Part shown: positions 17,569 to 25,883 of the stretch, piece after piece | Layout: every line of letters starts with the position of its first letter | Numbering within the stretch: the stretch's first letter is position 1 | Source of the DNA: JAQVEM01 sp964603595 | GTDB taxonomy: Bacteria > Actinomycetota > Humimicrobiia > Humimicrobiales > Humimicrobiaceae | Reading direction: 5' to 3' | Length of the DNA stretch: 64,000 nt | Assembly (NCBI GenBank): GCA_964603595.1 | Contig: CAZRVN010000002.1 | Coordinates: 186,001-250,000, forward strand | The notes under the pieces: generated by a model | What the model was told of the DNA's origin: nothing | Databases searched by the model: none | The model's input: the letters and a program-made list of their open reading frames with translations, nothing else | Position numbers and translations under genes: made by a program

Positions 17569-18198
17569 ATGAAGAAAGTTTTTTCAATTTTAATTGTGAT
17601 TATACTAACATTATCGGTAAGTTTAGCCATATCAGGATGCAATTCAGCTGCAGCATTGCAGCCAACTATAGTTGAATTTATTGGAAGCGACTTTGAAATA
17701 ACTTTACCGGATAAGTGGGAAGGCGGCACCAAGGAAGAGCTGGATTCTGTTGTTCAGGACCTTGAAGATTTAGGGCAGGATGAACTGGCTGCTGATGTGG
17801 AGGCGAATAAAGTATATCTATTGTTCTTTGGATATGATTCGGAAGCTGCCGAAGGAGGAGATGTAAATAATTTAACTATTACCGGTGAAGCTGAGGGGGC
17901 TCTTTCTATTGAAGAATATATGGATTTAGCATACAAAGACCTCGTAGAAAAATACGAAGAAGCAGGGAATGAATTTGATATTGTGGAACAGGATGTTGTC
18001 TCCCTTGGTAATTATAAAGAAGTAGGAAGGACACTAATTAAGCAGGAGGTTGGTGGAGCTGATGTAGGCACGGCTCAGTATATAATCAAGAATGAATCAG
18101 ATTTCTGGGTTCTGACTTTTACTGCAGAGCAGGGAGAATTTGATGAGAGTATAGAAACTTTTGATGAAGTTTTTAAGACTTTTAAGATCAAGGATTAA
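17569..18198 (+). CDS. Putative lipoprotein, function unknown
   Basis: 209 residues with a lysine-containing N-terminus, hydrophobic helix and lipobox AISGC at about residue 24. The mature part starts FIGSDFEITLPDKWEGG, and alternating strands with YIIKNESDFWVLTFTAEQGEF near the end resemble PsbP/DUF1795-type domains often found in lipoproteins. GAGGAG precedes the ATG. It stands alone between the decayed fragment and the ferritin-like gene. Role unknown. Confidence 0.75.
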   Translation: MKKVFSILIVIILTLSVSLAISGCNSAAALQPTIVEFIGSDFEITLPDKWEGGTKEELDSVVQDLEDLGQDELAADVEANKVYLLFFGYDSEAAEGGDVNNLTITGEAEGALSIEEYMDLAYKDLVEKYEEAGNEFDIVEQDVVSLGNYKEVGRTLIKQEVGGADVGTAQYIIKNESDFWVLTFTAEQGEFDESIETFDEVFKTFKIKD

Positions 18199-18314
18199 AC
18201 GGAAGCAGGTAATTTTAAAAGGTTAAGGTTTGCAGGATTGGAAATTAATTTTTAGGTTTTTATGGTATAAGTTATTTTAAATAAAAGTTATTGAGTTTGA
18301 AAGGAGTAATTAGT

Positions 18315-18599
18315 ATGCTGTCTGAAATGCCGATTGATTTAAAGAAAGTAAGCAGGGAAAATATAGATAAGGAAATTTTAAGAGCAGGTATAATTGCAGA
18401 GCTGGATGCAATAACTTTATATGAGCAGCTGGCGGCAGCTACGGAAAATAATGATATTAAAAAAATTCTTCTGGATATAGCAAGAGAAGAAAAGACTCAT
18501 GTAGGGGAGTTTCAGTCACTGCTTTTAAAAATAGACAGACAACAGGTAGAAGAGCTGAAAGCCGGAGAGGAAGAGGTTGAGGAAGAGCTTGGCAAATAA
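18315..18599 (+). CDS. Encapsulin-type ferritin-like protein (orphan cargo)
   Basis: A 94-residue single half-ferritin. From ATG 18315 (AAAGGAG upstream; TTG 18291 rejected) the sequence shows IIAELDAITLYEQLA and LLDIAREEKTHVGEFQSLLL, giving the Glu ligands and the E-E-x-x-H motif of encapsulated ferritins, and an acidic tail EEEVEEELGK. This closely matches, from memory, the ferritin-like domain fused to the encapsulin shell of Pyrococcus, and stand-alone cargo proteins of anaerobes. Such proteins oxidise Fe(II) and mineralise iron inside a shell. No shell gene lies nearby; the next gene is DUF192. Confidence 0.82.
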   Translation: MLSEMPIDLKKVSRENIDKEILRAGIIAELDAITLYEQLAAATENNDIKKILLDIAREEKTHVGEFQSLLLKIDRQQVEELKAGEEEVEEELGK

Positions 18600-18785
18600 C
18601 CGGTTATATTTTGAATAAGTTCCGTTTTTTAAGCAGCTTCAAAAAAGTTGCTCTTATATAAAAATTAATTAAATTAAAGTACTTACAAAAGCATAGAGTA
18701 ATCCATGCGCTTTATTTATGTGTATATTTTTAATAAATGCCTGTTGGCGGCGGGTAGAAAGATTTAGTTAATCCCGGGATATCTA

Positions 18786-19148
18786 ATGAAAGTTTTTAAA
18801 GTTATTTCCGAAGATAAGGGTAAAGTAAAAGAAGAATTAGTTGTTGCTAATGTGATAGAAGCAAGAAATTTTTTTAGCAAATCATTTGGATTAATATTAA
18901 AAAGGAAATTGACGGATAAACAGGGATTCCTTATAAAAAATTGTAACAGTATACACACAATAGGGATGAGATATAGAATAGATGTTGTATTTCTGGATAA
19001 AAATAACAGGGTTTTAGCAATCTATTGCAATTTAAAACCTTTCAGGATAACTCCATTCGTAAAGGATGCTTTTTCTGTCTTAGAAGTGATGGCAGGCGTA
19101 ATAGACAAAACTACTTTAAAGGTAACAGACATAGTGAGCTTCTCTTGA
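18786..19148 (+). CDS. DUF192 family protein
   Basis: A 120-residue DUF192 protein: NFFSKSFGLILKRKLTDKQGFL, then HTIGMRYRIDVVFLDKNNRVL and a C-terminal LEVMAGVIDKTTLKV, matching the family core. The usual W-M-K-N before LDVVFLD is replaced by IGMRYRIDVVF. The family has no established activity, but such genes are often near Tad pilus loci, and a cpaB locus starts 0.6 kb downstream. No signal peptide. Confidence 0.82.
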   Translation: MKVFKVISEDKGKVKEELVVANVIEARNFFSKSFGLILKRKLTDKQGFLIKNCNSIHTIGMRYRIDVVFLDKNNRVLAIYCNLKPFRITPFVKDAFSVLEVMAGVIDKTTLKVTDIVSFS

Positions 19149-19159
19149 GCTTCTGGCAA

Positions 19160-19510
19160 CTATGTGAATTTGTTTAGCACTTCTTTATACTTTTCTGAAC
19201 CGGGACTCATAATAGCTGCTATTTTAAAATGCCCAACTGCTCTGGTTAGTTTATTCTCCCTAATCAGGCATAAACCAAGGCCATAGTGTGCGAAATCATT
19301 GGATGCATCTATTTCAAGGGCCATTATAAAATTTTTTTTGGCTGATTTATAAAAACCGCAGTTATAATAGGAGCTGGCGAGAAATTCCCTTATAGAACCT
19401 TTTTTCGGCTCCAGGTTTTTAGCTTTTTCAAGAAGCATAATAGCTTCAAGGCATTGGCCTTTCCTGGATAGTTTCTTTCCTTTACAAAAGAAAAAGTAAG
19501 CTTCACTCAT
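19160..19510 (-). CDS. Small TPR protein
   Basis: 116 residues consisting of about three tetratricopeptide repeats (GQCLEAIMLLEKAKNLEP, YKSAKKNFIMALEIDASNDFAHYGLGLC, KLTRAVGHFKIAAIMSP), which form a protein-binding helical scaffold. It has no signal peptide. Its stop lies 12 bases from the convergent DUF192 gene. TPR proteins (TadD) are usual in tad loci, and this may serve the pilus locus to its right even though it is on the other strand. Confidence 0.82.
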   Translation of the reverse strand: MSEAYFFFCKGKKLSRKGQCLEAIMLLEKAKNLEPKKGSIREFLASSYYNCGFYKSAKKNFIMALEIDASNDFAHYGLGLCLIRENKLTRAVGHFKIAAIMSPGSEKYKEVLNKFT

Positions 19511-19729
19511 AATTTAAGCCATATTTTAAAAAAAATTTATATGAAAATAATTATACCACTAATGGCATGTATCTCTAAGAGGACTCGGAATTTCCAGGGG
19601 TAGCTTATTTTATTTTATTTATATATTTACATAAATAATCAAATGTGATAATGTGCAATAAATTATAGGGGATTGAGATAGACGGGTATCTGTAGTTAAA
19701 GCCGGATATAAAAAAATAAGCAGGTAAAT

Positions 19730-20470
19730 ATGAATAGAATATCATTAATTATAAGACAGAGAGCAACAGGAATTATTTTCATAATAATTGCCTTGGCAGG
19801 GGGAATTTTTATTTTCTGGTACATAAGCGGGCTTAAGGAGAAAATTCCGGAAAATATAGGTTATAACCGGGTGTTTATTGCTGAAATTGATATAAAAAAG
19901 GATGAAAAAATTGAAGCTGGATCAATAAAGATACAAGAGATACCTTCAAACATATTCAGTGGGAAATTTATCATGGATAAAAATGAAATTGTAGGGAAGA
20001 AAGTTGTGGTGGATATTTTAAAAGGTGAAATTATTACAGAGGATAAGCTTGAAGCAGGAGAAGATATAAGCAGAATCAATCTGGGCTTCTCATCTTATAT
20101 ACCCGGTGGTTTAAGAGCGGTAAGCATCCCCGTAAATTTTTATGGGGATAGGTCGCTGATTAAGGAAGGAGATAAAATTGACCTTATATCAACTTATTAT
20201 AATCAGGAAAGTGGCAGTCTTTTTTCCGGGACAATCATATCTGAAAAAGAAATAGTATTAATAAACAATGGTCAGAAAGAAAATTACCTGGATAAAGGGG
20301 GCGATGGAGAAAATTTCTTACTTGGCCAGGTAACCGAAGAAAGTTTTACAGACACTTATTTTAAAGATTACCTTATTATCACTTTCTATCTAACTAAATC
20401 TGAAGCAGAGGAGATTTTTAAGGCGCTGGGGAGGGGGGTGATTAACCTATCAATTTGTCACGGGAATTAG
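19730..20470 (+). CDS. cpaB: Flp pilus assembly protein CpaB/RcpC
   Basis: 246-residue membrane-anchored periplasmic/extracytoplasmic protein of the Tad pilus. One N-terminal helix (residues 13-33) is followed by a SAF domain (AEIDIKKDEKIEAGSIKIQEIP ... VVVDILKGEIITEDKL) and an RcpC-like region (LRAVSIPVNFYGDRSLIKEGDKIDLI). SAF domains bind sugar-like ligands. It is the first gene of the second tad locus here; tadZ follows 78 bases later. No clear Shine-Dalgarno beyond AGGTAAAT. Confidence 0.92.
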   Translation: MNRISLIIRQRATGIIFIIIALAGGIFIFWYISGLKEKIPENIGYNRVFIAEIDIKKDEKIEAGSIKIQEIPSNIFSGKFIMDKNEIVGKKVVVDILKGEIITEDKLEAGEDISRINLGFSSYIPGGLRAVSIPVNFYGDRSLIKEGDKIDLISTYYNQESGSLFSGTIISEKEIVLINNGQKENYLDKGGDGENFLLGQVTEESFTDTYFKDYLIITFYLTKSEAEEIFKALGRGVINLSICHGN

Positions 20471-20548
20471 TTTGTATATTAAAGAAATTGCTGTTTTAAT
20501 GAAGTATTTTTTGTTTAATTTTGGGATATATAAGAAGGGAGCAAAATC

Positions 20549-21310
20549 ATGGATAGATTAGATGGTAGCGAATCAAAAATTATATTTTTTTCTGGGAGCA
20601 AAGGCGGTTGTGGATGCAGCTTTATAACCTATTGCGTGTCCACTTATCTTGCGAGGGAAACTAACAGAAATATTTTACTTCTTGATTTAAATATTGGCAA
20701 AAAGGACAGTAGATTGATCTTTAATCTGGTGGATAATGATTACAGAGATCTTGGAGATGTGGAGGAGGTTATAGATGAGATGGATGTTTCAATATTAAAG
20801 AGACTGGTTATTAATTTTAAAAACAGTCTGAACTTGATATTGCCTCCGGTGAGATTGGAAAGAAATAAATTTTTTGACGGGGATTACATGGAGAAATTAC
20901 TGAATATTCTTAAAGAGCATTTTGATATTATATGCGTAGATTTTCCAGGTTATCTTTATAACCAGTATATGATTAGCATGAAAGATCTTGTTGATAAATA
21001 TGTTTTTATATCTCTGCCTGATCTGGTTTCTGTAAATAATCTAAATTTGATGGTAAAGAATATAATTTGTGATGAGTTTTCTTATAATTGCGATATCCTA
21101 ATAAATAAATTTAATAAAAGACCTGCTGTTTCAGCCTCGGAACTAAATTCAATATTAAAGTATCCTGTAAATGCTTTTATTCCCTATGACAGGGATATTG
21201 AGTTTTTAATGCTTAACAGGGGACCTGATTCGGTTTTTAATTACAATCTCAGGACTGTTAATAATATATCTGCTTTCTCAAAAAAAATATATGAGGACTT
21301 TAATTTATGA
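20549..21310 (+). CDS. tadZ: Tad pilus localisation ATPase TadZ/CpaE
   Basis: MinD/ParA-type ATPase that positions the Tad machinery at the membrane. A deviant Walker A KGGCGCSF is at about 20-27, preceded by FFSGSK; ILLLDLNIGKKDSR is switch I and IICVDFPGYLYN the Walker B region. GGGAG lies 8 bases before ATG. Unlike many CpaE proteins it lacks an N-terminal receiver domain (253 residues only). Its TGA overlaps the next ATG (21307), so translation is coupled to cpaF. Confidence 0.9.
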   Translation: MDRLDGSESKIIFFSGSKGGCGCSFITYCVSTYLARETNRNILLLDLNIGKKDSRLIFNLVDNDYRDLGDVEEVIDEMDVSILKRLVINFKNSLNLILPPVRLERNKFFDGDYMEKLLNILKEHFDIICVDFPGYLYNQYMISMKDLVDKYVFISLPDLVSVNNLNLMVKNIICDEFSYNCDILINKFNKRPAVSASELNSILKYPVNAFIPYDRDIEFLMLNRGPDSVFNYNLRTVNNISAFSKKIYEDFNL

Positions 21311-21822
21311 ATCCTGTTTATGATAGAACTGGTGCACTAAATGATTTAAACGCAAAGATTTTAAATAGGATTGAGCCGGAGAATCTAAGTAACCTGCCGC
21401 CTGAGAGCATGCTGGAAGTAATTGATAAGAATTTAAGTGAAATAATGGAGGAAGAAAAAATAATAATCAGCCAGAAAGAAGTTCTCAGGATGGCCAGAGA
21501 AATTTACGAGGATAGTTTTAGCTTCGGACCGGTAAGTTTTTTGATGGGAAATGATAAGGTAACTGAAATCATGATAAATAATTTTGACCAGGTATATATT
21601 GAAGAAGACAATATTATAAAAAAAACAGAAATTTTTTTCAGGGATAATAATCACATAAAAAACCTGGTTGATAAAATATTAAGCCCGCTGGGTTTGAGAC
21701 TGGATGAAAGTTCGCCGATGGTAGATGCACGGCTTAAGGACGGTTCAAGGATTAATGTGGTTTTAAGGCCGGTAACAATAAGTGATCTGGTAGTTACTAT
21801 AAGAAAATTTAGGAAAAAATAA
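21307..21822 (+). CDS. cpaF: CpaF/TadA ATPase, N-terminal fragment (frameshifted)
   Basis: The N-terminal domain of the pilus ATPase: IYEDSFSFGPVSFLMGNDKVTEIMINNFDQVYIE, then LGLRLDESSPMVDARLKDGSRINVVL and VVTIRKF, after which the frame ends at TAA 21820. In the homologue at the left edge the same TIRKF segment runs straight on to the ATPase. Here a run of six A (21814-21819) precedes the stop; reading one base back would continue into the next frame with exactly the homologue's spacing (15 residues from TIRKF to the conserved GT). This is therefore half of a split gene. It may be a mutation, a sequencing error or programmed slippage. Confidence 0.85.
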   Translation: MNPVYDRTGALNDLNAKILNRIEPENLSNLPPESMLEVIDKNLSEIMEEEKIIISQKEVLRMAREIYEDSFSFGPVSFLMGNDKVTEIMINNFDQVYIEEDNIIKKTEIFFRDNNHIKNLVDKILSPLGLRLDESSPMVDARLKDGSRINVVLRPVTISDLVVTIRKFRKK

Positions 21823-22598
21823 TGGATATAGAAAATTTAAAAAGGGAAGGTACCTTAAATGATATGGCTTCAGTTTTCATTGAAGCCTGCGTAAAGAGTA
21901 AATTAAATATAATAGTTAGTGGTGCTACTTCTACTGGCAAGACAACCTTTTTAAATGTTATATCAAATTTTATTCAACCTGCTGAAAGGATTGTAACAAT
22001 TGAAGAGACACTGGAGTTAAACTTAAATTTACCGCATGTCATAAAGCTTGAGTCGAGGCCTCCGAATATTGAAGGTAAGGGAGAAATAACAATAAGGGAT
22101 CTGGTAAGAAATTCACTGAGAATGAGGCCGGATAGAATTATAGTAGGGGAAATAAGGGGAGCGGAGGCAGTAGATGTCCTCCAGGCAATGAATACCGGGC
22201 ATAGCGGCTCAATGACGACTGTTCATTCTAATTCACCAGCGGACCTTATAAGTAGATTGGAAACAATGATATTGATGTCAGGATTAAATCTGGACCCTTC
22301 TACTGCAAGAAGGATGATAGCATCATCAGTTAATATGATTATTCATCTGGAAAAGCTAAAAAATGGAAGGAGGGTTTTATCTCAGATAAGTGAGCTGGTG
22401 AATAAAAGTGAATCTATTGGAAGCAGTACAATTCTGGAGGTAAAGGATATTTTTAAATACAGGGAAAATAATATTAATGGAAATATAAATGGCTACTTAA
22501 GCGGAGGTATTGGTTTTACTGGCTACTTGCCTTCATTTATAGAGAAAATAAAAAATTGCGGGCTTGATTTTGATTTTGGGGTTGAAAATGTACAGTGA
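21822..22598 (+). CDS. cpaF: CpaF/TadA ATPase, C-terminal catalytic fragment
   Basis: The ATPase half: Walker A SGATSTGKTTF (near 21940), Asp box, ESRPPNIEGKGEITIRDLVRNSLRMRPDRIIVGE with Walker B, and the GHSGSMTTVHSNS switch. Starts at ATG 21822 overlapping the TAA of the first fragment, so it could be translated by re-initiation as a separate polypeptide. It lacks the N-terminal domain needed for hexamer rotation. It ends overlapping the tadB start by 11 bases. Confidence 0.88.
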   Translation: MDIENLKREGTLNDMASVFIEACVKSKLNIIVSGATSTGKTTFLNVISNFIQPAERIVTIEETLELNLNLPHVIKLESRPPNIEGKGEITIRDLVRNSLRMRPDRIIVGEIRGAEAVDVLQAMNTGHSGSMTTVHSNSPADLISRLETMILMSGLNLDPSTARRMIASSVNMIIHLEKLKNGRRVLSQISELVNKSESIGSSTILEVKDIFKYRENNINGNINGYLSGGIGFTGYLPSFIEKIKNCGLDFDFGVENVQ

Positions 22599-23454
22599 TT
22601 TATTATTTTTTGCTATTTCTTTTATAGCTATAATATTAATGCTTTACGGCTTAAAAAATATCGCACATTTATTTAGCCCTGGTGTGAGGATTTTAAATAA
22701 ATATAGAAGTTACGGTGAAATAAGTATAGTAAAATATATTTTAGATAGGGGCAGAAGCGGTAAGAAAATTCTAGGAGTGGTTATATTTGCTATCCTGTCC
22801 TTTTGTCTTTTCCTGCTCTCCAGAAATTTTATTTTCAGTATATTTTCCGGTATTTGCCTGTGGATTTATATAATTGATTTTTTAAATGGTTTTGAAAAGA
22901 AGAGAAAAGACCTCCTTAACAACCAAATAGTTGAATTTTTAAACAATATGGCAGTAATGCTTAAAGCAGGTAACACAATAAGGAATATTTTTAAGTCATC
23001 TGCGGGGTATTTTAAGAATCCTCTTAATAAGTATTTAGTGGATACAGCTAATGAGCTTGAATTAAATTTTACTCTAGACGAAGCCCTGGATAGATTTTCC
23101 GGGAGATGCAGGAGTAGGGAAGTTGACCTGCTGGTAAGTTCTTTGAAAATTAATAATAAGATAGGAGGGGATTTGATATCAATAATTGACAGCGTATCAA
23201 ACAGCATCCGTCATAATCTCAAGTTAAAGTCTAAAGTAAAGACAATGAGTCTGCAGAGTAGATACTCGGGTAATATTATCTCAATATTCCCCATTATAGT
23301 TTTAATTTTAATGTGTATTTTTTTTAGTGATACGGTAATGGATTTTTTTTCTACCGGTGCAGGGATTATATCTCTTGCCGCAGGTGGGGCCCTGGAAATT
23401 ATAGGGATAGTTATTATTAAGAAAATAATTGGTATTGAAAATTTTAATGGATAG
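22588..23454 (+). CDS. tadB: Tad pilus platform protein TadB
   Basis: 288-residue inner-membrane protein with type II secretion F domain: two N-terminal helices (about 5-22, 60-90), cytoplasmic domain QIVEFLNNMAVMLKAGNTI ... FTLDEALDRFSGR ... KIGGDLISIIDSVSNSI, then two C-terminal helices. ATG 22588 overlaps the cpaF 3' end, so a TTG at 22564 is less likely. It has no VWA domain, unlike the TadB of the first locus. Confidence 0.9.
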   Translation: MYSDLLFFAISFIAIILMLYGLKNIAHLFSPGVRILNKYRSYGEISIVKYILDRGRSGKKILGVVIFAILSFCLFLLSRNFIFSIFSGICLWIYIIDFLNGFEKKRKDLLNNQIVEFLNNMAVMLKAGNTIRNIFKSSAGYFKNPLNKYLVDTANELELNFTLDEALDRFSGRCRSREVDLLVSSLKINNKIGGDLISIIDSVSNSIRHNLKLKSKVKTMSLQSRYSGNIISIFPIIVLILMCIFFSDTVMDFFSTGAGIISLAAGGALEIIGIVIIKKIIGIENFNG

Positions 23455-23457
23455 CAT

Positions 23458-24345
23458 ATGTTTGCATATTTAATTATTTTTATTTATTACATGTTCATCT
23501 GCTTTATGTTGTTTTATTTTTTAAAAAATAAAAATTTTTATCAGCGGAGATCTGCTGGCAGCAGCTATATAGCAAAAAGAATTTTAAATAAGTTAACGAG
23601 TAAAGTAAATTCACTTTCCTCTAAAATAGGTAGTGTATTAATAAGTAAAAAATTTTTTAAAGTGGAAAATAAAAATGTTGATTTGTTAAAACTACAGGAA
23701 GCTGGCAGCAAGACATATATTACTATAGAATCTTTTATGGGTTACAAAGTGATTCTATTATTTGTGTTTTTTATCGGTGGCTGTTTTACGGGCATCAGCA
23801 ATGTAAACAATTTTGTTCCGGGTATTATTAGCGGGGCGGTGGGATATTTTATTCCCGATATAATACTTTTGAGATTTAGTAGCAAAAGGCGGAAGGAAAT
23901 AGAAAGGGATTTGCCTGATATTATTGACCTGCTTGCAGTAGCGACATTATCAGGACAAAATATTTATAATGCAATAAAGATTGTAGTTTCAAAATACAGG
24001 GGAAGCATTTCTTCAGAACTTTCTAATTTCATAAAAGATATTGATACTGGAACAGGCAAATTTCAGGCATATAAAAATCTTATTTACAGGAGTAATTCCT
24101 ATGAATTTAGGAATTTTATTTTTCTTCTTATGCAGGCAGAGAGATATGGATCTTCCATAAATGATATATTAAAAAGAAAATCTGATTATATGAAGTTTGA
24201 ATCTTATCAGAATCTGGAGAAGGAAATAAGGAAAAAAGCAGTTCTGATATTATTTCCCCTGGTCTTTTTAATAATGCCTTCCTTTATAATACTTGTGGGA
24301 GGTCCTCTTGTATACTCTATAGGAGGGAACCTTTTAAATTTTTAG
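23458..24345 (+). CDS. tadC: Tad pilus platform protein TadC
   Basis: 295 residues, type II secretion F domain: N-terminal helix, a central helix pair near 95-140, ERDLPDIIDLLAVATLSGQNIYNAI, MQAERYGSSINDILKRKSDYMKFE and a C-terminal helix pair. It starts 3 bases after tadB and is the last gene before a strong terminator. TadB and TadC are thought to form the membrane base on which CpaF acts. Confidence 0.9.
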   Translation: MFAYLIIFIYYMFICFMLFYFLKNKNFYQRRSAGSSYIAKRILNKLTSKVNSLSSKIGSVLISKKFFKVENKNVDLLKLQEAGSKTYITIESFMGYKVILLFVFFIGGCFTGISNVNNFVPGIISGAVGYFIPDIILLRFSSKRRKEIERDLPDIIDLLAVATLSGQNIYNAIKIVVSKYRGSISSELSNFIKDIDTGTGKFQAYKNLIYRSNSYEFRNFIFLLMQAERYGSSINDILKRKSDYMKFESYQNLEKEIRKKAVLILFPLVFLIMPSFIILVGGPLVYSIGGNLLNF

Positions 24346-24356
24346 TCCTGTAAACT

Positions 24357-24385
24357 AAAACACCCCGGTGTTTCCGGGGTGTTTT
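24357..24385 (+). terminator. Strong intrinsic terminator after tadC
   Basis: A 12-bp perfect stem AAAACACCCCGG/CCGGGGTGTTTT with loop TGTTT, ending in TTTT. The A-run on the 5' side lets it work on the minus strand too, so it probably also ends the convergent CAP gene. Confidence 0.92.
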
Positions 24386-24418
24386 CTAGGCGTCCGTAAA
24401 TTGAAAGGTTCAAAAATT

Positions 24419-25162
24419 TTAGTTGGTAAATACGGTAGCCACTATTCTTCTGCCTCCACTCTCTCCTATGCCAATTCCTACTTTGTTATATACAGGTCTC
24501 AGTATGTTTGCTTTATGAGTGGGGCTTGCCATCCAGGCGTCTATAAATGCTTGGGGGGTACCCAGAGAGGCAGGTGAGGATTGTCCGAGATTTTCTCCAC
24601 CATTTACATAAGAAACTCCATTTTCCTGCAGACTATTAAAGATATTCCGCCCATCAGGGGTATAATGGGAAAAGTAAGAATTAGCAAGCATGTCATTGCA
24701 TCTTGACCTTGCTATATCAGTTAATATTTGATTTGCATGAAGAGCGTTTAATCCATTTGCAACTCTTATGTTATTAATAAGGTAGAGTATTGATGATTCA
24801 ATATCATTTAGATTGGCAGGAGAATTAACAACAACAATATCAGAAACAGTGGGCTGTACAGTTGTAGTAGTACTTCCAAGAACTTCAGCTTCATATTCTT
24901 CATATATGTTGTTTATCTCCCTTTCAAGATTATTTTCTATTCTGGATAGTATTGCCTCTGAATCTGTAAAAGTATCCTTTACGGATACATTTTTCTGTAT
25001 TACTGCTGCCTGCTCTATTTTTTCTATTTCATAAGTGCTGCTCTCGATAAAACTGCTATCTATTTTTGATGCTTTAAGATTAAAAGCGCTAAATAAAGGA
25101 AGAGCAGCAACCAGAGTTATTGCTGATATTATTATTAATATTATTTTTAATTTTAACTTCAT
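24419..25162 (-). CDS. CAP/SCP-domain extracellular protein (YkwD-like)
   Basis: 247 residues. An N-terminal signal helix (about 5-24) is followed by a coil region with a Thr-rich linker (STTTTVQPT) and a CAP domain: LINNIRVANGLNALHANQILTDIARSRC, SHYTPDGRNIF, NGGENLGQS, AWMASPTHKANIL, GIGIGESGGR. The conserved His and Glu of the CAP cavity are present. Bacterial CAP proteins are secreted and linked to wall, spore or biofilm functions; the exact activity is unknown. It is preceded on its strand by a long-range paired leader RNA and sits inside the tad locus in the opposite direction. Confidence 0.92.
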   Translation of the reverse strand: MKLKLKIILIIISAITLVAALPLFSAFNLKASKIDSSFIESSTYEIEKIEQAAVIQKNVSVKDTFTDSEAILSRIENNLEREINNIYEEYEAEVLGSTTTTVQPTVSDIVVVNSPANLNDIESSILYLINNIRVANGLNALHANQILTDIARSRCNDMLANSYFSHYTPDGRNIFNSLQENGVSYVNGGENLGQSSPASLGTPQAFIDAWMASPTHKANILRPVYNKVGIGIGESGGRRIVATVFTN

Positions 25163-25656
25163 TTAATTTTCCCCAAAAAAAAAACACCTAGTCTAGAGGC
25201 TAGATGACTTATTACCTGCAAATAAAAAAGTAATAGCCGGTTGCACCACTCTGCTCGTTACATCCCTAGTGCCCAGATAGCAGGATGTAAGTCATCGCCT
25301 CTATTACAGAAACAAAATTTAGAATTTTCAATAAAACATATAATTTTTTAATCCATATAAATATTAATACTTATTAATATAAAAGTCAATAACATTGTTT
25401 ATATTACTTTAATTATACAATGATTAATACTTTTTATGATAAAAAAATCGGATAGTAACAAAAAGCAATAAAAAATTCCAATAAAATAAGAGCACGAAAA
25501 TATTATTATTTATATAAATATGTATTTACACATATAAATAATTATGCTAAATTTATAATATCATTCCATTAAGTGATGCATTGATTATTATGCCGGAAAG
25601 GAGGTGGGGGTTTTACAGGATATAGCCGGGCAAAGGGATTTATCAGAAGGAAGGAG
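25163..25656. other. Intergenic region between CAP gene and Flp pilin
   Basis: The left third is the leader RNA of the CAP gene. The middle is AT-rich with an 11-bp inverted repeat ATTATTTATAT/ATATAAATAAT (25505-25542) and a possible -10 TATAAT at about 25555. The right end has two AGGAGG ribosome sites at about 25599 and 25651; the first sits on an 18-codon frame (25604-25660) that ends on the second. Confidence 0.5.
25175..25309 (-). promoter_or_regulatory. Structured leader RNA, riboswitch-like, upstream of CAP gene
   Basis: On the minus strand, TAGAGGC-GATGACTTA (25303-25288) pairs with TAAGTCATC-TA-GCCTCTA (25211-25194), a 16-bp closing helix with a 2-base bulge. It encloses about 75 bases with an inner ACATCC/GGATGT helix and a motif GAGCAGAGTGGTGCAACCGG. 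A run of ten T (25184-25175) follows the closing helix by 9 bases, just 12 bases before the CAP ATG, the layout of an attenuator. It lacks the core of the c-di-GMP-I class. Its GAGCAG...CUAGCCUC pieces faintly recall the c-di-AMP (ydaO) class, which often controls wall genes. Class not assigned. Confidence 0.55.
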
Positions 25657-25845
25657 GTGAGTGAAATTAAACTAATAAATAATGCGAGGATTAAATTCTG
25701 GGATCAGAGAGGGCAATCAACTCTTGAATATGCACTGGTTACAGTGATTGCAGGAGTAATAAGTGCAATATTAATTGCAGTGGGAAAACCTCTGATAATA
25801 GATGTTATATCAAAAGTTTTCGGTAAAATTGCCTCGATGGTTTAG
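25657..25845 (+). CDS. Flp-type pilin / class III prepilin
   Basis: A 62-residue prepilin. Leader of about 19 residues ends in RG, followed by QSTLEYALVTVIAGVISAIL: the G-x4-E-Y cleavage motif of Flp pilins and a single helix. The only start in a good place is GTG 25657, which overlaps its AAGGAGG, so the real start may be a rarer codon a few bases further on (ATT 25666). It is followed by two TadE-like genes and a CpaB-CpaF-TadBC locus is on its left. It is the likely main or minor subunit of the pilus. Confidence 0.82.
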   Translation: MSEIKLINNARIKFWDQRGQSTLEYALVTVIAGVISAILIAVGKPLIIDVISKVFGKIASMV

Positions 25846-25883
25846 GAATTTGATTAAAAAGTCTTTATAAGCTGAGTAATAAA

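Noticed and set aside
25175..25309. c-di-GMP-I (GEMM) or T-box assignment for the CAP leader
   Set aside because: The GEMM core (GACGCAAAGC) is absent, and GTGGTGCAACCGG is only loosely like the T-box sequence; class left open.
25604..25660. 18-codon frame with its own AGGAGG before the Flp pilin
   Set aside because: The ribosome site touches the start codon and the peptide has no features. The repeat of AGGAGGTG may just be a ribosome loading site; kept only as a note.
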